Below, one piece after another: positions 6,468-13,895 of a stretch of DNA of 13,895 bases. Source of the stretch: DATDEW01 sp046590205 (GTDB lineage Bacteria; Bacteroidota; Ignavibacteria; Palsa-1295); the NCBI GenBank assembly GCA_046590205.1, contig JBKJTT010000046.1, positions 1-13,895 on the forward strand, read 5' to 3'. Position 1 is the stretch's first letter. Each line of letters starts with the position of its first letter. The notes under the pieces are model-generated. The model was given only the letters and a program-made list of their open reading frames with translations. It was not told the DNA's origin and made no database searches. A program made the translations under genes and the position numbers.

Positions 6468-7682
6468 CTATGCTGAATCAGAAGCAGGTTTAATCTTACA
6501 GCGAAATCGTACAGGATTTATGCAGTATTCTTCTAAACTACCGGATATTACATCAAAATCTGCTACATTAAGATTCTTGTCATAATTATAAAGTCGATAT
6601 AAAAAATACTTATCAGGATGAATCTTACTACAGTGAAGTTCATTCCCTGTAATAAAGAAAGGAGCCGACACCCCACTTGTAGTGTTTTTGACTTCAATGT
6701 ACATTTCACGACCTTCTTCATCGTACGATAAAATGTCATACCCGATTCCATCCCCTTCTTTCTTTGAGATATGAACAGGCTCTAATCTACTACCTGACCT
6801 TTTAAGTTTTTCTTGCTCATTTCCAAGTACTGATAGCTCCCCAAGATCACCTACCCTCTTATTGTCCTTCTCCCGCTCAGAATAGTTGGTAAACGAACCC
6901 TTAAGAGTCGGCACAATATCCTCAACTATATATGACAGTTGTTTAAATGTAAGAAAATTTCTTCCCTCGGTTGCTACTACCTCAGTGTTAAATCTCTCCT
7001 GATGTTCAACAGCGGAGTATATCACATCTTGTGTCAATAGATTAAGTGATTCATCATAGTATTCATTAGTTGTTAATCGTGCAAAATGAGCAGACACTAG
7101 CTCTCTATCCTCCTCTATTTCGGCACGTAATAATCCAGCCAACGAAAAGAAGTGGTTTAAATTTTCGACATTATTCATTTTATTTGGAGTGGGAGAGAAA
7201 TTGTAAGCGACTAACTCACAAAATGATTTAAATACCCCGTACTTATAAATGTAATAGGTGTCAGGAAAACGCAAGGTCAAATATACTGTGATAGCGTGGT
7301 CATCCTGATAGTGTTTACCGAACTGTTTACCCGATTGTTCACTCAATTCCTTTAACTTATCAAACCCTTGCTTGAATGCCGAACATCTCTCACCAATACC
7401 GGAATCATCATCAAACAGCATATTAAGTAATGACTCAACATCATTAGGAAATTGCTTAGATATCTCCAATATCATCCTATGAGGAAAATAATTTCCTGCG
7501 TCAAGTAGATTTTTTGTTTTTGCGAGAGAAGATTCTAATCTCTCATAAAAGCTGATAGACGTATTTGACCAGTTATCTTGGAAACATTTTACAGCTTGCC
7601 ATTTGTACTTCTCAAGTTTGTCAATCTCATCTAAGTTATCTTTATAGAACTTGATTACTTGTCTTACTTTTTCAATATTCAT
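6468..7682 (-). CDS. McrB-N-like helical region fused to DUF3883 (NO VEIN, PD-(D/E)XK-like) domain; possible defence nuclease
   Basis: The 404-residue product has two recognisable parts. Residues about 25-225 resemble the N-terminal helical region found in front of some McrB-type AAA ATPases: NYFPHRMILEISKQFP at 64-79, HYQDDHAITVYLTLRFPDTYYIYKY at 124-148, ESLNLLTQDVIYSAV at 211-225. Residues about 278-395 are a DUF3883 domain with GELSVL at 281-286, SKKEGDGIGYDILSYDEEGREMYIEVKNT at 306-334, and HPDKYFLYRLYNY at 355-367. Asp316, Glu330 and Lys332 fit a PD-(D/E)XK nuclease core. No ATPase motif is present. DUF3883 occurs in restriction and other defence proteins, so a DNA-targeting role is plausible but unproven. 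It is 15 bases downstream of lpxH and may be co-transcribed. Its DNA is visibly AT-richer than lpxH, which suggests transfer. No clear Shine-Dalgarno. Confidence 0.8.
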   Translation of the reverse strand: MNIEKVRQVIKFYKDNLDEIDKLEKYKWQAVKCFQDNWSNTSISFYERLESSLAKTKNLLDAGNYFPHRMILEISKQFPNDVESLLNMLFDDDSGIGERCSAFKQGFDKLKELSEQSGKQFGKHYQDDHAITVYLTLRFPDTYYIYKYGVFKSFCELVAYNFSPTPNKMNNVENLNHFFSLAGLLRAEIEEDRELVSAHFARLTTNEYYDESLNLLTQDVIYSAVEHQERFNTEVVATEGRNFLTFKQLSYIVEDIVPTLKGSFTNYSEREKDNKRVGDLGELSVLGNEQEKLKRSGSRLEPVHISKKEGDGIGYDILSYDEEGREMYIEVKNTTSGVSAPFFITGNELHCSKIHPDKYFLYRLYNYDKNLNVADFDVISGSLEEYCINPVRFRCKIKPASDSA

Positions 7683-7697
7683 AGTAGTTGATGCTAT

Positions 7698-8438
7698 TTA
7701 TCCATTCTCTATCCTAAACCCATTCTCATCAAAGACGCCGTATGTATAGCTTTTCAACCAATCGCCGAGATTGATGTATGTGCCTTTGCCGCCAATGTTG
7801 GTTATCTCTGCTTTGTGGCGGTGCCCCATGATGACGTAATCAAAACCTTCATGTATCTTCTTTTCGGCAAAGATCCGGAGACCGTCCTGCTTTTGCAGCG
7901 CGTCGCGGTTATCGGTGTAGCTGCGTGAACCTCCTGAAATACGCTCCGCTGCCCAAATACCAATATCAGGATGCAGCCATGAGTAGCACCAAAGCAAAAA
8001 TTTATTTCGTAAAATAGAGCGTAGGATAATATACCCTGTATCATTGAGTGCCTTACCGTCGCCATGAGCAATATAAAACCGCTTCCCATTGAGGACCTTT
8101 TCGATATCACCCGGATAAATAGGGATGTTCAGTTCTTTGACAAAATAGTCTTTATGACCGAAATCATGATTACCCATAAGATACTCGACAGGTATATACT
8201 CTCGTATCCTCGCAAGCATGGAGATGGTACGGATATGCCGTCTCGGGATAACCTGCCTGTACTCGAACCATGAATCGAAGAGGTCGCCCACGATGAAGAG
8301 TCCTCCTACGGTACCTGCCTTTGCTTCGTCCTCGATTTTTTCAAGCACAGCAAGAAGCCGCCGCTCACGGGCGCGGTCTTCCTCCGGGTCAGAGCCAAAG
8401 CCGAGATGGCAATCACTTATAAAGTAGTATTTGGGCAT
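7698..8438 (-). CDS. lpxH: UDP-2,3-diacylglucosamine diphosphatase (LpxH-type calcineurin-like phosphoesterase)
   Basis: Predicted to cut UDP-2,3-diacylglucosamine to lipid X and UMP, a step of lipid A synthesis at the inner face of the cytoplasmic membrane. The 246-residue product has all metallophosphoesterase motifs in order: SDCHLG (Asp9, His11), GDLFDSW (Asp52, Asp55), GNHD (89-92), HGDG with His125, and GHRHKAE (His206, His208). The combination GDxxDxW and GHxH, and the length, fit LpxH and its Bacteroidota homologues. A related phosphoesterase with another substrate cannot be fully excluded. The start ATG at 8436-8438 gives MPKYYFISDCHLG, as expected for the family. It is the first gene of a possible two-gene transcript with the DUF3883 gene. 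Confidence 0.87.
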   Translation of the reverse strand: MPKYYFISDCHLGFGSDPEEDRARERRLLAVLEKIEDEAKAGTVGGLFIVGDLFDSWFEYRQVIPRRHIRTISMLARIREYIPVEYLMGNHDFGHKDYFVKELNIPIYPGDIEKVLNGKRFYIAHGDGKALNDTGYIILRSILRNKFLLWCYSWLHPDIGIWAAERISGGSRSYTDNRDALQKQDGLRIFAEKKIHEGFDYVIMGHRHKAEITNIGGKGTYINLGDWLKSYTYGVFDENGFRIENG

Positions 8439-8448
8439 GTTTGTTATG

Positions 8449-8475
8449 CGAAAATACGGAGAAGTTTGAGGACAA
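8449..8475 (-). promoter_or_regulatory. Possible Bacteroidota-type promoter of lpxH
   Basis: Reading the minus strand, TATTTTCG (8456-8449) matches the Bacteroidota -7 consensus TAnnTTTG at all but one fixed position. It is preceded by TTG (8475-8473), 16 bases away. It ends ten bases before the lpxH start codon, a short leader. The spacing is slightly under the usual range, so this is a weak prediction. Confidence 0.25.
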
Positions 8476-8509
8476 GATGATTAGTGGTTAATTCAACAAA
8501 CTAATGAGC

Positions 8510-8626
8510 GTGTCATTGCGAGGAGTGGCTTTAGCCCGACGAAGCAATCTAAAATCTCTAAATTCAGACACTTTTGATATTTGAGATTGCTTCGTCACTC
8601 CCGTTGGTCGCTCCTCGCAATGACAC
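8510..8626. repeat. 117-bp imperfect inverted repeat, REP/MITE-like dispersed element
   Basis: The two ends are exact inverted copies over 16 bases (GTGTCATTGCGAGGAG at 8510-8525; its complement at 8611-8626). A second exact inverted block of 13 bases lies inside (GACGAAGCAATCT at 8538-8550; its complement at 8584-8596), separated from the ends by less conserved sequence. The central 33 bases are AT-rich. Elements with CATTGCGAG...GAAGCAATC arms are common between genes in many bacteria. No transposase is encoded. It fills most of the divergent gap between lpxH and the acetyltransferase gene at 8655, and a transcript of it would fold into one long hairpin. Confidence 0.88.
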
Positions 8627-8654
8627 TATTATATAATCTCAATGTTAATAAAGT

Positions 8655-9185
8655 ATGCTGATACGACATGCAACACTTGCCGATGCCGAGAGGATGGGGT
8701 TAATTAATGCTGCATCATGGCGCACGACCTACACGGGCTTGATAGATGAACGCGCCTTCGACGTGATGACGCACGAAGCGATGGTTGCAAAGTGGACTCG
8801 CATTATAACTCATTATGCAACAAACTCTTCATTCATATTCGTAGCGGAAATAGAAGGTGAGGTTGTAGGATATATATCCTGCGGACCGAACACACATGCA
8901 GACCAATCTCAGTTTGAGTGGGAGTTGTTTGCCGTATATCTACTCAAAGAGCATCAAGGCAAAGGTATAGGGAAGGCACTGTTCTTGGAAGCTATTATAG
9001 AGATGAAACGGCTTCATATAAAATCACTTGTCTTGTATGTACTCTCATCGAATGCACCATCTCGTAAATTCTACGAGTCATTCAAACCAGATTGTACGGG
9101 CAGCGCGAAAGTCGTGATCGATGAGATAGAGTACGATGATACTTATTACTGCTGGAGTGATATTGATTCTTTCGGGTGCAACTAA
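8655..9185 (+). CDS. GNAT family N-acetyltransferase
   Basis: A cytoplasmic acetyl-CoA-dependent acetyltransferase of unknown substrate. The 176-residue product opens LIRHATLADAERMGLINAASWRTTYTGLI, a start common in GNAT proteins. It carries the acetyl-CoA-binding motif A as FAVYLLKEHQGKGIGKALF (92-110; HQGKGIG is the pyrophosphate loop), then the SSNAPSRKFYESF motif B region (131-143). The C-terminus (VVIDEIEYDDTYYCW) fits the usual last strands. The ATG at 8655 lies 29 bases after the inverted repeat; no clear ribosome binding site is seen. It is not closely related in sequence to the other acetyltransferase in the window (1012-1581), so it is not a recent duplicate. The next gene starts 52 bases downstream on the same strand. 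Confidence 0.85.
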   Translation: MLIRHATLADAERMGLINAASWRTTYTGLIDERAFDVMTHEAMVAKWTRIITHYATNSSFIFVAEIEGEVVGYISCGPNTHADQSQFEWELFAVYLLKEHQGKGIGKALFLEAIIEMKRLHIKSLVLYVLSSNAPSRKFYESFKPDCTGSAKVVIDEIEYDDTYYCWSDIDSFGCN

Positions 9186-9237
9186 ATTTCCGTAATACGG
9201 TTGTATTTCCTATCTTTTACCTTATATTTTTGAGTTT

Positions 9238-9978
9238 ATGGAGAGAGTTTTACATTCCTGGTACAGCCCGAATCTTGGGAAAGAAATGCCCATCGTTATC
9301 TACGGCGAGTACGGTCCGGGACTTCTCATGTTCCCTTCCGCGGCGGCTGATTACCTCGAGTACGAGCGGTTTCATCTCATCGAATCTATCAAGCATCACA
9401 TTGAAGCAGGAAAAGTAAAAGGCTTTTCGATCAACTCCATTAACTCCGAAAGCTGGCTCAACGATAATATGTCAGGCCGCGAGAAAGCAGTTCGTCATCA
9501 GCAGTACAATAAATATATCGTTGAAGAAGTCGTACCTTACATAAAAGAGCAGATGGGCGGCAACGACAATCCTGAGATCTGGACGACAGGCGTATCCTTC
9601 GGTGCTCTGCACGGCATGAATACTCTTCTTCGCAATCCTGATCTCTTCACAGGGACGTTTGCCTTGAGCGGCGTCTATGACCTCAAAGCATACTCGAAAG
9701 ATTACTTCGATGAAGATGTGTATCTTAACTCACCGATGGATTATATTCCGAATCTCACTGATGAAGACATCCTCGCAAAGCTCCGCGAGAAAAAGATCTT
9801 CCTTTATACAGGCAGCGGCAACTACGAAGACCCGTCTGCAAGCTGGAAGATGGCGGAAGTCCTTGGCAATAAAGGCATCCCTAACTACGTAGAGTGCTGG
9901 GACGAAAACTGGCCCCACGACTGGCCCACCTGGCGCAAAATGCTGCCTGAAGCGATAGAGAAATATATTACTTCCTAA
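9238..9978 (+). CDS. Alpha/beta-hydrolase-fold esterase (COG4947-like)
   Basis: Probable cytoplasmic serine hydrolase; there is no signal peptide. The 246-residue product has the nucleophile elbow TTGVSFGALHG (116-126) with Ser120 in GxSxG. There is a probable acid residue in GSGNYEDPS (Asp198) and the catalytic His227 in WDENWPHDWPTW (221-232). The N-terminal HSWYSPNLGKEMPIVIYG resembles the esterase D/COG4947 branch, whose members act on small esters; the natural substrate is not known. The start ATG (9238) begins the family-like sequence directly, with no good Shine-Dalgarno. It may be read through from the acetyltransferase gene upstream, but the functions show no obvious link. Confidence 0.85.
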   Translation: MERVLHSWYSPNLGKEMPIVIYGEYGPGLLMFPSAAADYLEYERFHLIESIKHHIEAGKVKGFSINSINSESWLNDNMSGREKAVRHQQYNKYIVEEVVPYIKEQMGGNDNPEIWTTGVSFGALHGMNTLLRNPDLFTGTFALSGVYDLKAYSKDYFDEDVYLNSPMDYIPNLTDEDILAKLREKKIFLYTGSGNYEDPSASWKMAEVLGNKGIPNYVECWDENWPHDWPTWRKMLPEAIEKYITS

Positions 9979-10026
9979 CGAGTTTTCACTATATCTATTG
10001 AGTAGATTTCAAACTATACAGTTGTT

Positions 10027-10758
10027 ATGACGAAGAAAGTAATAATACTATTGTTGGGTACCATCCTTTCGACATTGATTTCATGTGGTCCTAAGACTCT
10101 TTATAAACAGGTATACCCAAAACTTTTGCCTCCGAAAGAAAGTGATGCTTATATAGAGATCGCCGAAGATCCTCCTGGAAAGCCCTATCTTATATTGGGC
10201 GTTGCTTCTGCCGCGGGATTTGAGGACGATGGCCCATTAATCACTACCGGAAACTCTAAGTCAGAAGTATTTCAAGCTTTGTTACAAGAGGCAAGAAAAC
10301 AAGGTGGTGACGCAATCCATATGTATCATTCAGCTTCCTCTTCAAGGTATAGCATTGGAAGCATAGACTATCGTTTACATAAGAATACCACCCACATGAC
10401 CACTGCATACGTACTCCGATGGGCACGAGAAGGGGATTCATTAGTTCTTCCAGGAAATGTCAAAATTTCAGAAGTGTTAGAAAGAGCAAACCAAATCGAG
10501 GCTAAAAACAAAGGCATAAATTTAACACCCCATACTCTTTCTCAAATAAAGGTAGGAGAAACTACCAAAGAACAAGTACAATCATTACTAGGTGAGCCCT
10601 ATTCAGAAAACATCATGCAAACTTTCGGCACGATTGAAACATGGGCTTACGACTTAGTTTTATACGATCCCATTCTTGGGATCAAGAAGGTCATTTATGT
10701 TGTACAGTTTAGAGCTGACGGAAAAGTTATGTCTATAAATGAAACAAGAAAAAACTAA
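10027..10758 (+). CDS. Lipoprotein with BamE/SmpA-like C-terminal domain
   Basis: The 243-residue product has a lipoprotein signal: MTKKVIILLLGTILSTLISC with lipobox LISC and lipidated Cys20. It is therefore an envelope lipoprotein facing the periplasm or the surface. Residues about 40-130 include YLILGVASAAGF (54-65) and ALLQEARKQGGDAIHMY (84-100), reminiscent of small domains in YbjQ/YajI-like envelope proteins. Residues about 168-237 read like the BamE/SmpA fold: TLSQIKVGETTKEQVQSLLGEP (170-191), an aromatic strand ETWAYDLV, then VVQFRADGKVMSIN (225-238). BamE itself is much shorter, so this is not a standard BamE; the shared fold does not prove a role in the outer-membrane assembly machine. 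It stands 48 bases after the esterase gene and may have its own promoter. Confidence 0.78.
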   Translation: MTKKVIILLLGTILSTLISCGPKTLYKQVYPKLLPPKESDAYIEIAEDPPGKPYLILGVASAAGFEDDGPLITTGNSKSEVFQALLQEARKQGGDAIHMYHSASSSRYSIGSIDYRLHKNTTHMTTAYVLRWAREGDSLVLPGNVKISEVLERANQIEAKNKGINLTPHTLSQIKVGETTKEQVQSLLGEPYSENIMQTFGTIETWAYDLVLYDPILGIKKVIYVVQFRADGKVMSINETRKN

Positions 10759-10855
10759 AACACGACATTTCAATTCGTTTCGGCAATACTTCAAGTTCGT
10801 ACTATTTTGGAACATCCTTGCTTCTGATTCGTAAATCCTCCAAAAAGGAAGCAAT

Positions 10856-11710
10856 ATGAAAAAGAGAACTATCGAAATGGTGTTGCCGAGCATGATAGCC
10901 GGCGGTGCAGGACGTGTATTTATTAAGCAGCCGATTCCTCGTCCACAAGTCGATCAGGTGAGTCCGTTCGTGCTTTTGCATCATTTCGGACCTATCGAAC
11001 TTACACCAAATGAAGAATCACTCGGCTTCGGAGCGCATCCGCATCGCGGTTTTATGCCCGTTACATTTTTATTCGATGGTGCAATGCATCATAAGGATTC
11101 ACTTGGTAATGAAGGTACTATTGTATCCGGTGGTGTGCAGTGGCTGAATGCTGCATCGGGTGTTATCCATGCCGAAACCCAACCGGAAGAATTCAAGAAG
11201 AGTGGCGGAATGATAAATGGTATCCAGCTATGGATAAACCTACCTGCACGATTGAAGTCAGCTGCGCCGACATACACGAACTTACCGAAAGATACTTTGC
11301 CAACTATCTCACAGGATGGTTATGAGGTAAAAGTTGTATCAGGTGTATTCAGAGATGTAGTTGGTCCGGCAACACCGCCAATACCTATTGATGCATTCAT
11401 GATTGAAATGAATGAAGCCGCAACGCTCGAGCTCCCTGCTCGCGTTGGATGGAATGCGATGCTCTTTACTCTCAAAGGTGAGATAGATATTGATGGACAA
11501 GTCGCGAAAAGTGATGAACTCGCTGTTCTCACGGAAGAAGGAGATAGCGTTGTAGTATCATCAAGAAAGCCATCGCGCCTCCTCTACCTCGCCGGCGAAC
11601 CGATAGACGAGCCAATGTACAGCTACGGTCCCTTCGTAATGAACACCGAAGCGGAGATCGGGATGGCGTATGCTGATTATAAATCGGGGGGAATGGGGAA
11701 GGTGGGGTAA
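10856..11710 (+). CDS. Pirin family protein
   Basis: A bicupin iron-binding protein; bacterial homologues include quercetin-2,3-dioxygenase-like enzymes and regulators, and the role here is not known. The 284-residue product has the N-terminal cupin with metal ligands His61 and His63 (GAHPHRGFMPVTF) and His105 and Glu107 (SGVIHAETQP), matching human pirin His56/58/101/103E. The second cupin (about 175-280) ends with EPIDEPMYSYGPFVMNTEAEI, a typical pirin tail. All metal ligands are present. The ATG at 10856 follows AAAGGAA with about five bases between, one of the better ribosome binding sites in the window. It is convergent with the small exported protein gene, 51 bases apart. Confidence 0.93.
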   Translation: MKKRTIEMVLPSMIAGGAGRVFIKQPIPRPQVDQVSPFVLLHHFGPIELTPNEESLGFGAHPHRGFMPVTFLFDGAMHHKDSLGNEGTIVSGGVQWLNAASGVIHAETQPEEFKKSGGMINGIQLWINLPARLKSAAPTYTNLPKDTLPTISQDGYEVKVVSGVFRDVVGPATPPIPIDAFMIEMNEAATLELPARVGWNAMLFTLKGEIDIDGQVAKSDELAVLTEEGDSVVVSSRKPSRLLYLAGEPIDEPMYSYGPFVMNTEAEIGMAYADYKSGGMGKVG

Positions 11711-11761
11711 AATCATTACGCTTCCTTATATTTTTCATAGATTCCAAAGATGTAAGCACGC

Positions 11762-12373
11762 CTAATGTATATAGCCAATTTGAAATACAGGGACAATATC
11801 TCTTTTGTGCTGGGGGTAATAGCTCGTATTAATGGGAAGAATACCAAGTTCCGCAAAGAAACCTTTCCAATTCGCGGAAACGGCTACCCCAATCCCCCTC
11901 CAATCAGTAGTCCCCCATATTGGTGCATCCGATGAAGCTCCTATCTGAGCAACTGCAGAAACCTCAACTCGCAATGATTCTGTGGAGTACACATTCCATC
12001 CTAAAGCAGCTTCAACGCCATTAATATACCAGGTACTGGACCCAGTATTTTTACCTACCCATCCTGCTTCTATTCTTGCAGTAATAGAATTCCATGAATA
12101 ACCAAAATTCCAATTGACAAATCCGGGTGTACCTAGAGTGCATCCCCATATAAATTCGTTTGAAAGAAAATCTTTCTTAACAGTTGTTGTATCCTCTGCT
12201 CTCAGAGATATCGCTGAAAGACACAAAAAACAAAGTATTAATTTTATTCGCAAATACAACTTGCTTTCTCTATAATTTGAAAACCCGATTCGGTTTGTGC
12301 CTGCATCGATGCAGTTGTCCTGAATGATATCAAGAAGCCGAATAGAATTGTAAATACTTGTAAATGTTCTCAT
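11762..12373 (-). CDS. Small exported, probably beta-rich envelope protein of unknown function
   Basis: I do not recognise the family. From the ATG at 12373 the frame gives 203 residues, but the signal peptide lies at about 41-59 (LRIKLILCFLCLSAISLRA, then EDTTT). An exported protein with 40 residues ahead of its signal is unusual. Translation may really start at a TTG at 12257-12259 or 12251-12253 (165 or 163 residues), where GAGAAAG lies just upstream. The mature part alternates aromatic and polar residues with glycines (WNFGYSWNSITARIEAGWVG, VEVSAVAQIGASS, GIGVAVSANWKGFFAELGIL), as in small outer-membrane barrels. It ends FQIGYIH, so a membrane barrel or periplasmic beta protein is possible. 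It lies upstream of nothing on its strand and is convergent with pirin. Confidence 0.6.
   Translation of the reverse strand: MRTFTSIYNSIRLLDIIQDNCIDAGTNRIGFSNYRESKLYLRIKLILCFLCLSAISLRAEDTTTVKKDFLSNEFIWGCTLGTPGFVNWNFGYSWNSITARIEAGWVGKNTGSSTWYINGVEAALGWNVYSTESLRVEVSAVAQIGASSDAPIWGTTDWRGIGVAVSANWKGFFAELGILPINTSYYPQHKRDIVPVFQIGYIH
12301..12314. repeat. Perfect 14-bp palindrome CTGCATCGATGCAG
   Basis: This is an exact 7+7 inverted repeat without a spacer. It lies inside the questionable N-terminal extension of the small exported protein gene, 42-55 bases ahead of the alternative TTG start. If the shorter start is right, it sits in the leader and could bind a dimeric regulator. Confidence 0.35.
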
Positions 12374-12446
12374 AATAACTAGGTCGTTGAAATGGAGCGA
12401 GATGAGACTGTTGAATATTTTTCGTCAGCGGTAAGAATATTTCATG

Positions 12447-12454
12447 CAAATATA
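12447..12454 (-). promoter_or_regulatory. Possible -7 element of the small exported protein gene
   Basis: On the minus strand TATATTTG fits the Bacteroidota -7 consensus TAnnTTTG exactly, about 74 bases ahead of the ATG at 12373. No convincing TTG -33 element lies at the expected distance, so confidence is low. Confidence 0.25.
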
Positions 12455-12552
12455 CGATACAAATCCTTGTCCTTCGTCTTTCCACGACAATCCACTTTTC
12501 TAGACCTGGGAGACTAAATGGTGCCCGAAATAACTCCAGAGAGGAAAATAGA

Positions 12553-12589
12553 ACAATAAAAAACCCGCTAACGCGGAGCGATAGCGGGT
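12553..12589 (-). terminator. Intrinsic terminator of the rRNA operon
   Basis: Downstream of 5S on the minus strand lies a strong hairpin. Arms of eight bases (ACCCGCTA and TAGCGGGT, at 12582-12589 and 12563-12570) enclose a short inner CGC/GCG pair. They are followed by a T-rich run (TTTTTTATT). Its place 12 bases after the 5S end, and the high GC stem in an AT-rich gap, make a rho-independent terminator very likely. Confidence 0.9.
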
Positions 12590-12601
12590 ATAAATAAAAC
12601 C

Positions 12602-12716
12602 CCTGGCGACGACCTACTTTCCCAAACCTGACTGGCTAAGTATCATCGGCTCTCGTGGGCTTAACTGCTCTGTTCGGAATGGGAAGAGGTGTAGCCCCAC
12701 GGATATAGTCACCAAA
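12602..12716 (-). rRNA. rrf: 5S ribosomal RNA
   Basis: On the minus strand this 115-base segment contains the conserved CCCATTCCGAACAGAGCAGTTAAGC-type core (12650-12685 region). Its ends pair as helix I (TGGTGAC at 12714-12708 with GTCGCCA at 12610-12604). The exact termini may differ by one or two bases. Confidence 0.95.
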
Positions 12717-12878
12717 AGGAAACTCGTGAAAATTGTAAAAAAAATGACAAGTGCGGTGCGCAATAATGATTTGCAAGAAAATGGCTTGCTTAGTACCGAA
12801 CACTACAATGATGCAGGTAGAAAGGCAATTCACTTGCCAATACCCAAAACACTGTCGTGAAGGTTTAAGAAAGAATTA
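12717..12878 (-). other. 23S-5S spacer
   Basis: About 160 bases separate the 23S end from 5S. The sequence is AT-rich. No tRNA, open frame with ribosome binding site, or other RNA is recognisable; short frames across it overlap 5S and are not real. Confidence 0.7.

Positions 12879-13895
<1,017 letters not shown>

Noticed and set aside
6165..12292. Shared 12-mer GAATCGGGTTTT between about 6165 and the complement of about 12290
   Set aside because: Many 12-base matches are expected by chance in a 14-kb window, and the flanks do not align.
12636..12833. Minus-strand 65-codon frame
   Set aside because: It covers 5S rRNA and the 23S-5S spacer; no coding signal.

Overview
The window looks like chromosomal DNA from a Gram-negative bacterium of the Bacteroidota/Chlorobiota (FCB) type. 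The signs are an LpxH-type lipid A enzyme, a patatin fused to a POTRA/Omp85 outer-membrane barrel, a secreted protein with an ASH/Hydin-like 'choice-of-anchor' domain, a lipoprotein with a clear lipobox, and generally weak Shine-Dalgarno signals. The Kapabacteria/Ignavibacteria neighbourhood is my best guess, but it is an inference; the 23S fragment in this window would settle it.

Layout. Bases 1-880 (minus) hold the N-terminal 293 codons of a large secreted surface protein, which runs off the left edge. A hairpin with a ten-T run lies just upstream of its start. A GNAT acetyltransferase (1012-1581, minus) follows, then a GC-rich, palindrome-rich spacer (about 1603-1720), then an SDR oxidoreductase (1831-2547, minus). 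A compact hicB-hicA toxin-antitoxin pair (2599-3038, plus) is divergent from the SDR gene. It abuts, stop codon to stop codon, the patatin-POTRA-Omp85 gene (3039-5588, minus). A Nudix hydrolase (5638-6093, plus) is divergent from the patatin gene. A 374-base gap holds a degenerate piece of a dispersed inverted repeat.

Next comes an AT-rich gene (6468-7682, minus) that joins an McrB-N-like helical region to a DUF3883/'NO VEIN' PD-(D/E)XK-like domain. It is a likely defence or nuclease gene and the best candidate in the window for something little described. It sits 15 bases downstream of lpxH (7698-8438, minus). A complete 117-bp imperfect inverted repeat (8510-8626) separates lpxH from a run of plus-strand genes: a second GNAT acetyltransferase, an alpha/beta-hydrolase esterase, a lipoprotein with a BamE/SmpA-like C-terminus, and a pirin. 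A small exported, probably beta-rich envelope protein follows on the minus strand (11762-12373). The right end is the tail of a ribosomal RNA operon on the minus strand: 23S rRNA (partial, 3' part of about 1.0 kb), a spacer without tRNA, 5S rRNA and a strong intrinsic terminator.

Most genes are unrelated housekeeping or accessory singletons. The functional links I can support are hicB with hicA, an envelope theme (surface protein, patatin barrel, LpxH, lipoprotein, small exported protein), and 23S with 5S and their terminator. I do not see a multi-gene novel system. The most interesting items are the DUF3883 fusion gene, the two kinds of palindromic repeat, and the ten-T tract beside the surface-protein start.
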